A program made the position numbers and the translations under genes. Positions 34,466 through 41,263 of a DNA stretch of 41,263 nt are shown piece after piece (the stretch's first letter is position 1; each line of letters opens with the position of its first letter). Under the pieces are notes generated by a model. It searched no databases. It saw only the letters and a list, made by a program, of their open reading frames with translations, and was not told the DNA's origin. The stretch comes from a bacterium (GTDB lineage: Bacteria > Patescibacteriota > Patescibacteriia > UBA1558 > S5-K13), in assembly GCA_029555085.1 (NCBI GenBank), contig JAKPTO010000013.1:1-41263 (forward strand). The letters are read 5' to 3'.

Positions 34466-35911
34466 ATGGGTAAGTTTGAATGGGCGGATAATTTTCAAAA
34501 AAAGCAAGGGTCTGACAAGGGCAAATCTGGTAAATCATACGTTGGCGTTAAAATAAATCCAGACGGCACTTATGATTATAGTCATGCACTAGAAATAAGA
34601 GGCGTAGAATCTAATAAGGTTTTAAACGAATATGTAGAAGAAAAACAGAGTAAATTCGAAAAACAATTACAATCCTCGGGAGCCTTAGAGCAGGGAAATG
34701 CTAGAGCAGTTTGGTATTCTATGCAAGAAAATATAAAAAGAAATAAAGAGATTCTAAATAAGGCCAAAGAATCTGGAAAATCAGATACACGTTTAGAAAA
34801 AAGAATAGAAGAACATGAAATGCAACAAAAAATCTTTGAGGACATCATTAATAGATTTGCCCAAGATTTAATTGTAAAAAGTATTGATACGAATGAGAGC
34901 TTTACATCTGAAAAAGCAGAAGAAATTGCGAATAATATTACTGCCGATGAAATGCTGGGTATAGTACGCACATATGTAGAGGTTTATGATAAAAAAGTAC
35001 TTGAATATAAAAATGGTAATAAAAATAATATTGGTAGCGATGATAAAGAGTATGAAAAACTTAAAACCATGCTTCGAGCAGCAAATAATTTAGAAAGTCA
35101 ATTACTGAACGAATCTTTAAGAATTGAAGATTTTGATGAGAGACTTGATAGAATAGAGGAAAAAACTAATAAAAATGAACAATTATCTATTAATGAAATT
35201 CGTTTACTATACGATTTAGACCGAAGATATCAACTATATCCAAAAGACCCAGCTAGATATGATCAAAAAGAAGACACAGTTATTGCAAATAGAAAATGGA
35301 GAATCGGAAATATTATTGAAGACAGAAATCCCATAGTTGATTTATCTAGAATAACTGGCTATAAAGAAGAACAGATTAGTTCAACTGTTCTTGCTTGTAG
35401 GGCCCTTAATTATCAAGATAAAAATGTTGGCGCTGATGGAGTTCAAATTCATTGTGGAGACATATATCGGGGTTTTGATTTACCCCAGAAAAAAGTAATT
35501 GGAAATATCAGATTAGATGACTATATACTATCTAGAGAAGAAATAAATTTTCCAGAAGAAGAAGTAACAGGTACGCTTCAGTTGAAGGCAGGGATTATAG
35601 AAGGTTCAATAAAATTTCCTAAAAAAGTAGGTGCGCTTTTTATAGATAACATAGAAACATCCGAACAGTTAATTATTTTACCAGAAGAAGTTCGTTCATC
35701 GCTATTCCTTTCCAATCTCAAATTTGCAAAAAATATAAAATTTCCTAAAAAAGTTGGTGGTAATATTTTTCTCGGGAGTCTTACCTCAGTAGATGGTCTA
35801 GAATTACCAGAAAAAGTTGGTGGTATAGTCGAACTTCCTAGTCTTCCGGACGATGAAAAAGAACAATTGAAACTAAAATATCCCAATCTAAAATTTGAAT
35901 TGCCTGAATAA
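34466..35911 (+). CDS. Coiled-coil protein with C-terminal LPEKVGG-type repeats
   Basis: I do not know a named family. Residues 1-50 are polar with no signal peptide. About 60-280 is a highly charged, mostly helical region with coiled-coil character (KRNKEILNKAKESGKSDTRL). About 335-481 consists of short repeats built on FPKKVGG/LPEKVGG followed by a beta strand (NIFLGSLTSVDGLELPEKVGG). Such repeats, which I recall from several CPR proteins, probably stack as a beta-solenoid or LRR-like surface and may bind other proteins. It sits next to the protease, after the structured gap. No Shine-Dalgarno; the ATG at 34466 follows TTTAACTATAAAATT. Confidence 0.65.
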   Translation: MGKFEWADNFQKKQGSDKGKSGKSYVGVKINPDGTYDYSHALEIRGVESNKVLNEYVEEKQSKFEKQLQSSGALEQGNARAVWYSMQENIKRNKEILNKAKESGKSDTRLEKRIEEHEMQQKIFEDIINRFAQDLIVKSIDTNESFTSEKAEEIANNITADEMLGIVRTYVEVYDKKVLEYKNGNKNNIGSDDKEYEKLKTMLRAANNLESQLLNESLRIEDFDERLDRIEEKTNKNEQLSINEIRLLYDLDRRYQLYPKDPARYDQKEDTVIANRKWRIGNIIEDRNPIVDLSRITGYKEEQISSTVLACRALNYQDKNVGADGVQIHCGDIYRGFDLPQKKVIGNIRLDDYILSREEINFPEEEVTGTLQLKAGIIEGSIKFPKKVGALFIDNIETSEQLIILPEEVRSSLFLSNLKFAKNIKFPKKVGGNIFLGSLTSVDGLELPEKVGGIVELPSLPDDEKEQLKLKYPNLKFELPE

Positions 35912-36131
35912 AATTAAATAAAAGATGCTAAAATATTTTTGTGGCATTTACTATTGTGGGTATCTAACTAGATTTGTTTACTAAAATTTAACTACATAAT
36001 TAATTTATAGTTATATAATTGTATACAATTTGAAGATTTTGATTACAAGTATTGAATATTTGAAAGAAATGAATAAACTCCCCAAAGATTAAAAATCGTA
36101 ATAATTTAATTTTTTATATAAAAACAAAAAT

Positions 36132-36371
36132 ATGAAAATAGATAAAGCAAAAAATATTTTATTAATTATTTGTTTATTGATCGTTTTGATTGTCCCAATA
36201 TTTAGTTTTGTGATTGCATTTTATGTGTCCTTGTTTTTTATAATTACTGGCGGAGTATATATAATGAGTAAAAAACATTTAACTTTAAAAAATGATAGAA
36301 CAATTTTACTTGTTCTATTTTCTCTTCTTATTGCAATAATTACATCTTTTTTTGTAAGATTTTTTTATTAA
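36132..36371 (+). CDS. Small membrane protein (79 aa), unrecognised
   Basis: Three hydrophobic segments (about 8-25, 25-45 and 58-78) separated by a short basic loop (MSKKHLTLKNDRT). No family is recognised. The frame ends 4 bp inside the convergent gene at 36368. The leader 35912-36131 contains only a 14-bp palindrome AATTGTATACAATT (36017-36030). Confidence 0.5.
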   Translation: MKIDKAKNILLIICLLIVLIVPIFSFVIAFYVSLFFIITGGVYIMSKKHLTLKNDRTILLVLFSLLIAIITSFFVRFFY

Positions 36372-36601
36372 TCAAAATCTTTTATTGCTATAAGTAATTG
36401 ATTTAAATACTTTTCATCGACTTCGCTTATTTTAAACTCATCTCGTAGCTGTTTTATAACAAGTTTGAATTCATCGTATGTTAATTTATTATCCATGAGA
36501 TGTTTTTTTATTTCCGATAAAACAATATTTTTTTGTTTATAATCCAAGTATTTTATTTTATTTATCTGTTTTTCAATGTCTTTGTACTTATAAAATTTCA
36601 T
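36368..36601 (-). CDS. Small charged helical protein (77 aa), unrecognised
   Basis: The product alternates lysine/glutamate-rich helices (DIEKQINKIKYLDYKQKNIV, KLTYDEFKLVIKQLRDEFKI), soluble and without cysteines. It resembles SHOCT/DUF-type short helical repeats, but I cannot name it. The reading frame avoids stops in AT-rich DNA and has amphipathic spacing, which supports coding. It is convergent with the membrane-protein gene and overlaps it by 4 bp. An 11-bp inverted repeat (TGTACATTTTT) lies just upstream of its start. Confidence 0.5.
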   Translation of the reverse strand: MKFYKYKDIEKQINKIKYLDYKQKNIVLSEIKKHLMDNKLTYDEFKLVIKQLRDEFKISEVDEKYLNQLLIAIKDFD

Positions 36602-36617
36602 AGGCTTGTATTATTTA

Positions 36618-36673
36618 TGTACATTTTTGTATGGAATATTGTATTGCAAAATTTAAAGATATAAAAATGTACA
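36618..36673. promoter_or_regulatory. 11-bp inverted repeat upstream of the 77-aa gene
   Basis: TGTACATTTTT (36618-36628) and AAAAATGTACA (36663-36673) are perfect inverse copies 34 bp apart. They flank the likely promoter of the minus-strand gene and resemble paired operator half sites. Confidence 0.4.
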
Positions 36674-36841
36674 AATTTAATTATTATCTATATATATAAT
36701 ATATTTATTTTTTGATTTTGTGAATATGCGAATAGATAGTAAGAAAGGCGGAAATTCTGCTTTATGTTTATATAAGTAATTTTTTGGTTAAGCGATAATT
36801 AGTATTTTTTTGATTTTTTAATTATAATTGCTACATGGCTT

Positions 36842-38854
36842 ATGAAAAAAATTGACTTTAAAAAACAATTAAATGACGAACAATATCGTGTTGTTTCTTC
36901 CGGACAAGGGACTAAGTTAGTTTTAGCTGGAGCTGGAAGCGGAAAAACCAGAACTCTTGTTTATAGAGTTGCGTGGCTTGTTAGTAATGGCGAGAAAGCA
37001 GAAGAAATATTGTTATTAACATTTACAAATAAAGCAGCAAATGAAATGCTTGAACGTGTAAATCAATTAATATTTGACGATAAAAATAAAAAGCTACATG
37101 TTTGGGGCGGAACATTTCATGCCACAGCGAATAGATTATTAAAAATGTATGGAGATAGTATTGGAATTCCAAAAGATTTTACAATAATGGATTCAGATGA
37201 TTCAAAGTCGCTCATAAATCATATTTTAAAAGACAACTTTTTAAATTTACCAAAAAAACAAAAACCATCCGTGGGTCTTGTTCGGGAGGCAATTTCATTT
37301 TCAAAAAATTCTGGAATTGAGTTAAGTGATGCTCTGGAAATAAAATTTCCACAGTGGCGGAAATTTTTAATTGAGTTTGAAAATATAGAAATTGAATATA
37401 GAAAACAAAAAAAAGAATCAAAATTTTTAGATTTCGATGATTTACTTTTTTATTTTTTAGAACTTGTGAGAAATAAAAAAACAGGAACCATACTAAAAGA
37501 AAAATGGAAACACGTTTTAATAGACGAGTATCAGGATACTAATTATTTACAGGCTGAAATTATAAAAGAATTATGTCTTAAAAAAAATAATATTTTAGCA
37601 GTCGGTGATGACGCGCAAAGTATTTATTCCTTTCGTGCCGCGGATATAAATAATATAATTGAGTTTCCGAAAATATTTAAAAATTGTGAAATTTATAAAT
37701 TAGAGAAAAATTATAGATCAAGTCCTGAAATTTTAAATTTAGCAAATCGTGTGATAAGTGAAAATCAAAATCAGTTTAGTAAAAATTTAAAAGCAGTTTT
37801 AGGTCCACACATAAAACCATATTTAATAGCACTAAATGACAATAGAGAAGAAGCGCGGTTTATAGTTGATAAAATAAGGGATTTTTTACGTGATGGTAAG
37901 AAGCCGAATGACATCGCAGTTTTATTTCGCGCAGGAAGTCATGCGCAGACACTTGAAATGGAATTAAATAAAGCAGGAATTCCCTATGAAATGAGAGGTG
38001 GGCTTAGATTTTTTGAACGATCACATATAAAGGATGTAATTGCATTTTTGAAAATATTAAATCATTTAAATGATTATGTGTCGTTGTTTAGAGTTTTAAA
38101 TTTTTATGATGGAATAGGAGAAGTCACTGTAAAAAATATATTTGAACAAATTAAAAAAGTTAAAAATATAGAAGAATTAATTAATGAAGAAATAAAAATT
38201 CCAAACAAAGCCAGGGATGGATGGAAACATTTTACAATGTTTTTGAAAAAAATATTAAAATATAAAAATGAAAATCCGGGAAAATTAATTAATATTATAG
38301 TCGAAGAATATTATTTTTATTTGTCCTTAAAATATGAAGATTTTAAAGAAAGACACGAAGATTTAATTCAATTATCATATTTTGCGGGCAGTTTTACAGA
38401 TTTAAAACACTTTCTAGACGAAACAGCATTACAGGAAAGCTTTAATTTAAATAAAAATATTGATAAGCGTGATTGCATAATATTAAGCACTATTCATCAA
38501 GCAAAGGGATTGGAGTGGGAGGTGGTGTTTTTAATAAACTTAACAAGCGATTCTTTGCCACATCCATTGTGTGTGTCGCAAGCTGAGATAGAAGAAGAGC
38601 GAAGATTGTTTTATGTTGCAATTACACGCGCGAAGAAATACTTATATATGACTTATCCGCTTTATTTGTTTAAATATGGAGAATTAAAAAATACAGAAAT
38701 TTCAGAATTTATAAAAGGAATTGATGAAAAATTATTGAATTTTAACGAAGAATCGTATTTAAATATTTTATCAGGCGATGATATAACTTATGAGCCAGAT
38801 GACGCAATTTACTACAAGAAAAAATCATACTTACCAGAAATAGAAGATTTATAG
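36842..38854 (+). CDS. UvrD/Rep/PcrA-family DNA helicase
   Basis: A superfamily 1A 3'-5' helicase of 670 aa, the length of Rep/PcrA. Motifs in order: the Q-motif LNDEQYRVV (10-18), Walker A AGAGSGKT (29-36), motif Ia LLLTFTNKAANEM, motif II VLIDEYQDTN (about 225), motif III AVGDDAQSIYSFRAA, motif IV EKNYRSSPEI, motif V STIHQAKGLEWEVVFL and motif VI EERRLFYVAITRAKKYLYM. The family works in nucleotide-excision and mismatch repair, removes RecA filaments and helps stalled forks. It lacks the Tudor-like C-terminus of PcrA/UvrD, so Rep-like or a CPR UvrD is equally possible. The ATG at 36842 starts KKIDFKKQLN and is the best choice; an out-of-frame ATG lies at 36836. Confidence 0.93.
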   Translation: MKKIDFKKQLNDEQYRVVSSGQGTKLVLAGAGSGKTRTLVYRVAWLVSNGEKAEEILLLTFTNKAANEMLERVNQLIFDDKNKKLHVWGGTFHATANRLLKMYGDSIGIPKDFTIMDSDDSKSLINHILKDNFLNLPKKQKPSVGLVREAISFSKNSGIELSDALEIKFPQWRKFLIEFENIEIEYRKQKKESKFLDFDDLLFYFLELVRNKKTGTILKEKWKHVLIDEYQDTNYLQAEIIKELCLKKNNILAVGDDAQSIYSFRAADINNIIEFPKIFKNCEIYKLEKNYRSSPEILNLANRVISENQNQFSKNLKAVLGPHIKPYLIALNDNREEARFIVDKIRDFLRDGKKPNDIAVLFRAGSHAQTLEMELNKAGIPYEMRGGLRFFERSHIKDVIAFLKILNHLNDYVSLFRVLNFYDGIGEVTVKNIFEQIKKVKNIEELINEEIKIPNKARDGWKHFTMFLKKILKYKNENPGKLINIIVEEYYFYLSLKYEDFKERHEDLIQLSYFAGSFTDLKHFLDETALQESFNLNKNIDKRDCIILSTIHQAKGLEWEVVFLINLTSDSLPHPLCVSQAEIEEERRLFYVAITRAKKYLYMTYPLYLFKYGELKNTEISEFIKGIDEKLLNFNEESYLNILSGDDITYEPDDAIYYKKKSYLPEIEDL

Positions 38855-39011
38855 AGATTTTTTATTCATTAAATATATGATGCAAGAGAATTATTATATT
38901 TGAATTTATTTTTTTTATTTTTTTATTTTTTCAGGATTGTTTATTTGATTCCCTTGTCTAGTATTAGAGGGTCCTATTTTGCAATTTTAGTAATTTGATT
39001 ATCTGGAATGC

Positions 39012-39182
39012 TCATTGGTAAAAAATAGTTTGCTGTTTTTGAATAAGTATTTTTTGCTGTTTGTGCTCTGGGGCTATATTTGCATATATTAAAATTCCAA
39101 AAAATAACAATAAAAAAAACACAAAGTAATATTTTTTTATTGCTAGACGCGGTGTTTTATAATTGTATAAAAAATCCCTCAT
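39012..39182 (-). CDS. Possible 56-aa single-pass membrane protein
   Basis: This frame is below the track limit. On the minus strand ATG 39182 opens 56 codons: a basic cytoplasmic N-terminus (MRDFLYNYKTPRLAIKK), one hydrophobic helix (YYFVFFLLFFGILIYANIA) and a glutamine/lysine-rich tail. That is the shape of short anchor or FtsL/DivIC-like proteins, though it is shorter than those. No Shine-Dalgarno. It could be chance in AT-rich DNA, where TTT/TTA-rich frames look hydrophobic, but the basic-hydrophobic-polar order is regular. The rest of the 38855-39397 gap holds the operator-like repeat described separately. Confidence 0.35.
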   Translation of the reverse strand: MRDFLYNYKTPRLAIKKYYFVFFLLLFFGILIYANIAPEHKQQKILIQKQQTIFYQ

Positions 39183-39271
39183 AATGATTAATTTAATAGC
39201 ACATTTTATATTATTTTTTATGTTTTGTCAACCCCTAAGTGTTTCCAGAAAACATCTTTGAATAATTTCAG

Positions 39272-39323
39272 ACATATTGGACTCATAAATGGAAAATAAC
39301 TATTTGTCCAATATGTGTTGGAC
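39272..39323. promoter_or_regulatory. Operator-like repeats upstream of the thioredoxin promoter
   Basis: ACATATTGGAC (39272-39282) and GTCCAATATGT (39306-39316) form a perfect 11-bp inverted repeat 23 bp apart. A third half site TTGGACTAATA follows at 39318. All lie just upstream of the -35 box (39336), where an activator or repressor would bind. Confidence 0.5.
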
Positions 39324-39335
39324 TAATACAATTTT

Positions 39336-39364
39336 TTGACATCGTTGTAAATTCAATATATTAT
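39336..39364 (+). promoter_or_regulatory. Promoter of thioredoxin gene
   Basis: TTGACA, 17 nt, then TATTAT (39359-39364), 33 bp before the ATG. Confidence 0.65.
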
Positions 39365-39397
39365 ATAGTTATATTATTATTAAAAGTTAATAACAAA

Positions 39398-39715
39398 ATG
39401 GAATATTTAAACGAATCAACATTTGAAAATTTTATAAATAATAACAAAAATGTTGTTGTTGATTTTTTTGCAGATTGGTGTGGTCCATGTAAAATGTTGG
39501 CTCCAATATTGGAAGAATTAAGTAATGATTATAAAGATAAGGATATAAAAATAGTGAAATTAAATGTCGATGAGGCGGGTAATATTGCTCAAAAATTTGA
39601 TATAATGAGCATACCAACAATAATTTTTTTTCAAAATGGAAAAGTAAAAGATACTACAATTGGTTTAGTTTCAAAAGAAGTGTTAAATAATAAAATACAA
39701 GATTTAATAAAATAA
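39398..39715 (+). CDS. trxA: Thioredoxin
   Basis: A 105-aa thioredoxin that reduces disulfides in the cytoplasm, normally recycled by thioredoxin reductase. The active site WCGPCK sits at about 28-33 (VVVDFFADWCGPCKMLAPIL). The cis-proline is in IMSIPTIIFFQNGK (about 70-83), and the buried Asp is in VDFFAD. All core residues are conserved, so it is likely active. It has its own promoter with an upstream inverted repeat, so redox or stress control is possible. The gene after it starts 45 bp downstream and may share the transcript. Confidence 0.97.
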   Translation: MEYLNESTFENFINNNKNVVVDFFADWCGPCKMLAPILEELSNDYKDKDIKIVKLNVDEAGNIAQKFDIMSIPTIIFFQNGKVKDTTIGLVSKEVLNNKIQDLIK

Positions 39716-39760
39716 ATTAAACAATTTCATTATAATTTATAATTATAAGGCGGGAAAAAT

Positions 39761-40822
39761 ATGAGTACAAAAATAGAAAAAATTCTAATTCCACAAGATA
39801 TAAATTTTGATTCCATAGTAACGCTTTGTTTTTTGTATAATTATGGAACTGAAATTTTTTCAAATTTATCTAAAGCAGAAATAGAGTTTAGAGCATCTTT
39901 GCCTAGTGATAAAGAAATATCTACTTATATAAAAAATGGTATTTTACCAGTTATTCCAATTACAAAAGAATTCGCTCTTCAGGAATTAATGTCGTATGAA
40001 GATTTGAAATTAGATGATCATGTTATTGTGAATCATTTTTTATCATCTTTAAAATATTTTAAAAAAGATAAACTAGGAGAAAACAAGATTTTTTTATTAG
40101 AAAATATAGTGGAAATTTTCAAGAATAATAAAAATCCAGAAAAAGTAATAAAGATTTTTTTACCAATAATGAAAGAGCTTATAGAATATGGAGAGAAAAA
40201 TGAAAAAACTTTTTTTGAGTATTGTAAGGAGGCAGTAAAGGATGGTTTAATGACAAGTTTTATTGTTTCGCAAGACAATAAAGAATTAAAGGTTGTTTTT
40301 ATAGAATATAAAGAAAAAAATCCAGATTATTTAATAGAGTATCTTTTTTTTAAAAAAGAAGTTATGGCTGATGTTGTTGTTGTTTTTGGAGATAGGGGGA
40401 GTATTATCATCAAAGCTAAGATTGAAAAGAATATAGATTTATTAGATGTTATTGCGATTCTTAGAGTTGAAACAGCGAGAAAGAACAAGGTTCCATTTGA
40501 TAAAATTAATAAACATATTTTAAATCGCGCTGGAGTAATGTCCGGAGTGGAACATTGGGAATTTAATATAGATTCATTTACTATAACATCCCTAAAACCA
40601 ACACGTTTAGATAAATCTAATATAAAAAGAGCGCTATTGATTGGTATTGATTTGAATAAAATGGCAAAGGGAATGTGCCCATCGAAAGAAGGTTGCATAG
40701 GCAAGAAATGCGATTTTTATTCATACAATATGTTAAGGTGTCGCAAAAGAAGAGCTGGTGTGTCGGATAATTTCGAGCAAAAAAGTTCAAAAATTAATAA
40801 CATTAGAGTTTATAAAAAATAA
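39761..40822 (+). CDS. Unrecognised 353-aa protein with C-terminal four-cysteine motif
   Basis: I cannot name this with confidence. The N-terminal stretch IPQDINFDSIVTLCFLYNYG and the later ADVVVVFGDRGSIIIKAKIE with VIAILRVETARKNK resemble the ends of DHH/MYG1-type phosphoesterases, but the DHH and metal-binding aspartates are missing. It may be a degenerate relative; that is inference. The C-terminal part has CPSKEGCIGKKCDFYSYNML with four cysteines counting the following RCRKRR, spaced like a small zinc-binding knuckle, and ends in a basic tail. The middle (about 100-165) is helical and charged. No signal peptide or membrane segment. The start follows AAGGCGGG, a weak Shine-Dalgarno. Confidence 0.6.
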   Translation: MSTKIEKILIPQDINFDSIVTLCFLYNYGTEIFSNLSKAEIEFRASLPSDKEISTYIKNGILPVIPITKEFALQELMSYEDLKLDDHVIVNHFLSSLKYFKKDKLGENKIFLLENIVEIFKNNKNPEKVIKIFLPIMKELIEYGEKNEKTFFEYCKEAVKDGLMTSFIVSQDNKELKVVFIEYKEKNPDYLIEYLFFKKEVMADVVVVFGDRGSIIIKAKIEKNIDLLDVIAILRVETARKNKVPFDKINKHILNRAGVMSGVEHWEFNIDSFTITSLKPTRLDKSNIKRALLIGIDLNKMAKGMCPSKEGCIGKKCDFYSYNMLRCRKRRAGVSDNFEQKSSKINNIRVYKK

Positions 40823-40840
40823 AAATATTTGGAGGTTCTT

Positions 40841-41068
40841 GTGTTTAAAATTTTAAGAAGTGGTTTTTCCGATTTTGTTTGTCAGTGTGGCAGACAAATA
40901 ACAAAAGATGGAAAATATATTGGTGGATCTCTAAAATTAGACGAGAAAAGTCAAATAGGGGATTTTACCATAACTGGACAGTGTAACAATTGTGATTTTG
41001 TGCACACAATAAACACAGATGAATCGGGGAATATAGTCGCTATTCTGACAAGTCAATCAATCATTTAA
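40841..41068 (+). CDS. Small zinc-ribbon protein (75 aa)
   Basis: The ORF track begins at TTG 40829, but that codon lies within the Shine-Dalgarno region. GGAGG at 40831-40835 places the start at GTG 40841, giving MFKILRSGFSDFVCQCG. Two CxxC-like pairs (CQCG and CNNC), about 35 residues apart, suggest a zinc ribbon, with beta strands between them (GGSLKLDEKSQIGDFTITG). No family is recognised. It follows the 353-aa gene by 18 bp, shares its strand and is closed by a terminator. The strong Shine-Dalgarno is unusual here and links it to the genes at 5014 and 19983. Confidence 0.7.
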   Translation: MFKILRSGFSDFVCQCGRQITKDGKYIGGSLKLDEKSQIGDFTITGQCNNCDFVHTINTDESGNIVAILTSQSII

Positions 41069-41076
41069 TAAAAAAG

Positions 41077-41099
41077 AGGGGCAATTAATGCCCTTTTTG
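41077..41099 (+). terminator. Terminator after the zinc-ribbon gene
   Basis: The stem GGGCA/TGCCC, extended by A-T and G-T pairs, has a 5-nt loop and is followed by five T residues. Confidence 0.75.
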
Positions 41100-41127
41100 T
41101 TGTGTTAATTAATCTTTAATTATGTAC

Positions 41128-41179
41128 AGTTAACACTAATAGGTAACACTTGGTATACTTAGGGGTAACACTGTTAACT
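41128..41179 (+). promoter_or_regulatory. Promoter with TAACACT operator-like repeats
   Basis: Three direct TAACACT copies (41131, 41144, 41166) lie within an inverted repeat AGTTAACA (41128-41135)/TGTTAACT (41172-41179). Between them is the extended -10 TGGTATACT (41151-41159). The next gene begins at 41210, so a repressor could shut this promoter; an IS end is the alternative. Confidence 0.5.
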
Positions 41180-41209
41180 AAGAAAAATATATAAATAAAA
41201 AAAACATAT

Positions 41210-41263
41210 ATGCCTTTAAAACCAAGTTATCCAAAAGAAAAGCGAGTATTATGGTATTTAGGA
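41210..41263 (+). CDS. N-terminus of a gene running off the right edge
   Basis: ATG 41210 opens 18 codons to the edge, MPLKPSYPKEKRVLWYLG. The basic start, the proximity to ACACT-type repeats and the IS-like gene at the opposite edge make a transposase or HTH protein possible, but 18 residues are not enough to assign a family. Confidence 0.45.
   Translation, partial: MPLKPSYPKEKRVLWYLG

Noticed and set aside
1-41263. CRISPR array
   Set aside because: No regularly spaced identical 20-40 bp repeats were seen; the only multi-copy strings are coding repeats and the att and operator repeats listed.
1-41263. TGA recoding (Gracilibacteria/SR1 code)
   Set aside because: Several genes, including rnpA and the flippase, end normally at TGA, and conserved proteins show no internal TGA.

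Overview
The window is strongly AT-rich bacterial chromosome around a replication origin. The core genes are nusA, yidC-yidD-rnpA-rpmH, dnaA-dnaN, rpoB-rpoC, ftsK and recA. TGA is used as an ordinary stop (for example rnpA and the flippase gene) and all three intact tRNA genes encode CCA, so the UGA-recoded Gracilibacteria/Absconditabacteria are excluded. The short YidC, bactofilin, secreted proteins with WYVNP-type repeats, the muramidase-like protein with NBR1-type Ig modules and the LPEKVGG-type repeat protein together suggest a Candidatus Patescibacteria (CPR) genome. This is judged from recalled family resemblance; no search was run.

Layout. 1-250: 5' part of an IS481-like HTH transposase gene running off the left edge. 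264-709: tRNA-Leu, then a structured RNA with its own promoter that resembles 6S RNA. 743-3284: nusA, bactofilin and a degenerate diacylglycerol-kinase-like protein. 3357-4861 (minus strand): rpmH-rnpA-yidD-yidC. 4956-8227: origin region with DnaA boxes on both sides of dnaA, a stand-alone small gene with its own promoter and terminator, then dnaN. 8228-8747: a structured leader region before rpoB-rpoC. 16310-20577: tRNA-Gly, two secreted proteins sharing a 357-bp near-identical repeat (a beta-propeller-like protein and a secreted nuclease), and an isolated membrane-protein gene. 20826-27666: ftsK, a RodZ-like gene, recA, a flippase and an O-antigen-ligase-like gene, probably co-transcribed. 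27707-30990: a secreted muramidase-like protein with four Ig modules and a putative zincin.

30997-32836: the most unusual segment. An intact tRNA-Ser is followed 1,751 bp later by a 45-bp direct copy of its own 3' end, as left by site-specific integration into a tRNA gene. The enclosed DNA has no integrase. It carries one membrane-anchored protein that joins a NodB-deacetylase-like domain to a glutaredoxin-like domain, a decayed initiator-tRNA-like sequence and a perfect hairpin. 32908-35911: a subtilisin-like protease without a signal peptide and a coiled/LPEKVGG-repeat protein. 36132-41068: two tiny convergent genes, a UvrD-type helicase, a very small membrane protein, thioredoxin with an operator-like inverted repeat upstream, an unrecognised four-cysteine protein and a zinc-ribbon protein. 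The window ends inside another gene whose promoter carries three TAACACT repeats.

How it works together: the left half is the housekeeping core (replication initiation, transcription, membrane insertion, tRNA processing). The right half is mostly envelope and extracellular functions (glycan export, wall hydrolysis, nuclease, proteases), which fits a cell that feeds on or attaches to others. Most genes lack a Shine-Dalgarno sequence and have A/T-rich leaders. A few isolated genes (5014, 19983, 40841) have strong ones, and these may be a distinct class.
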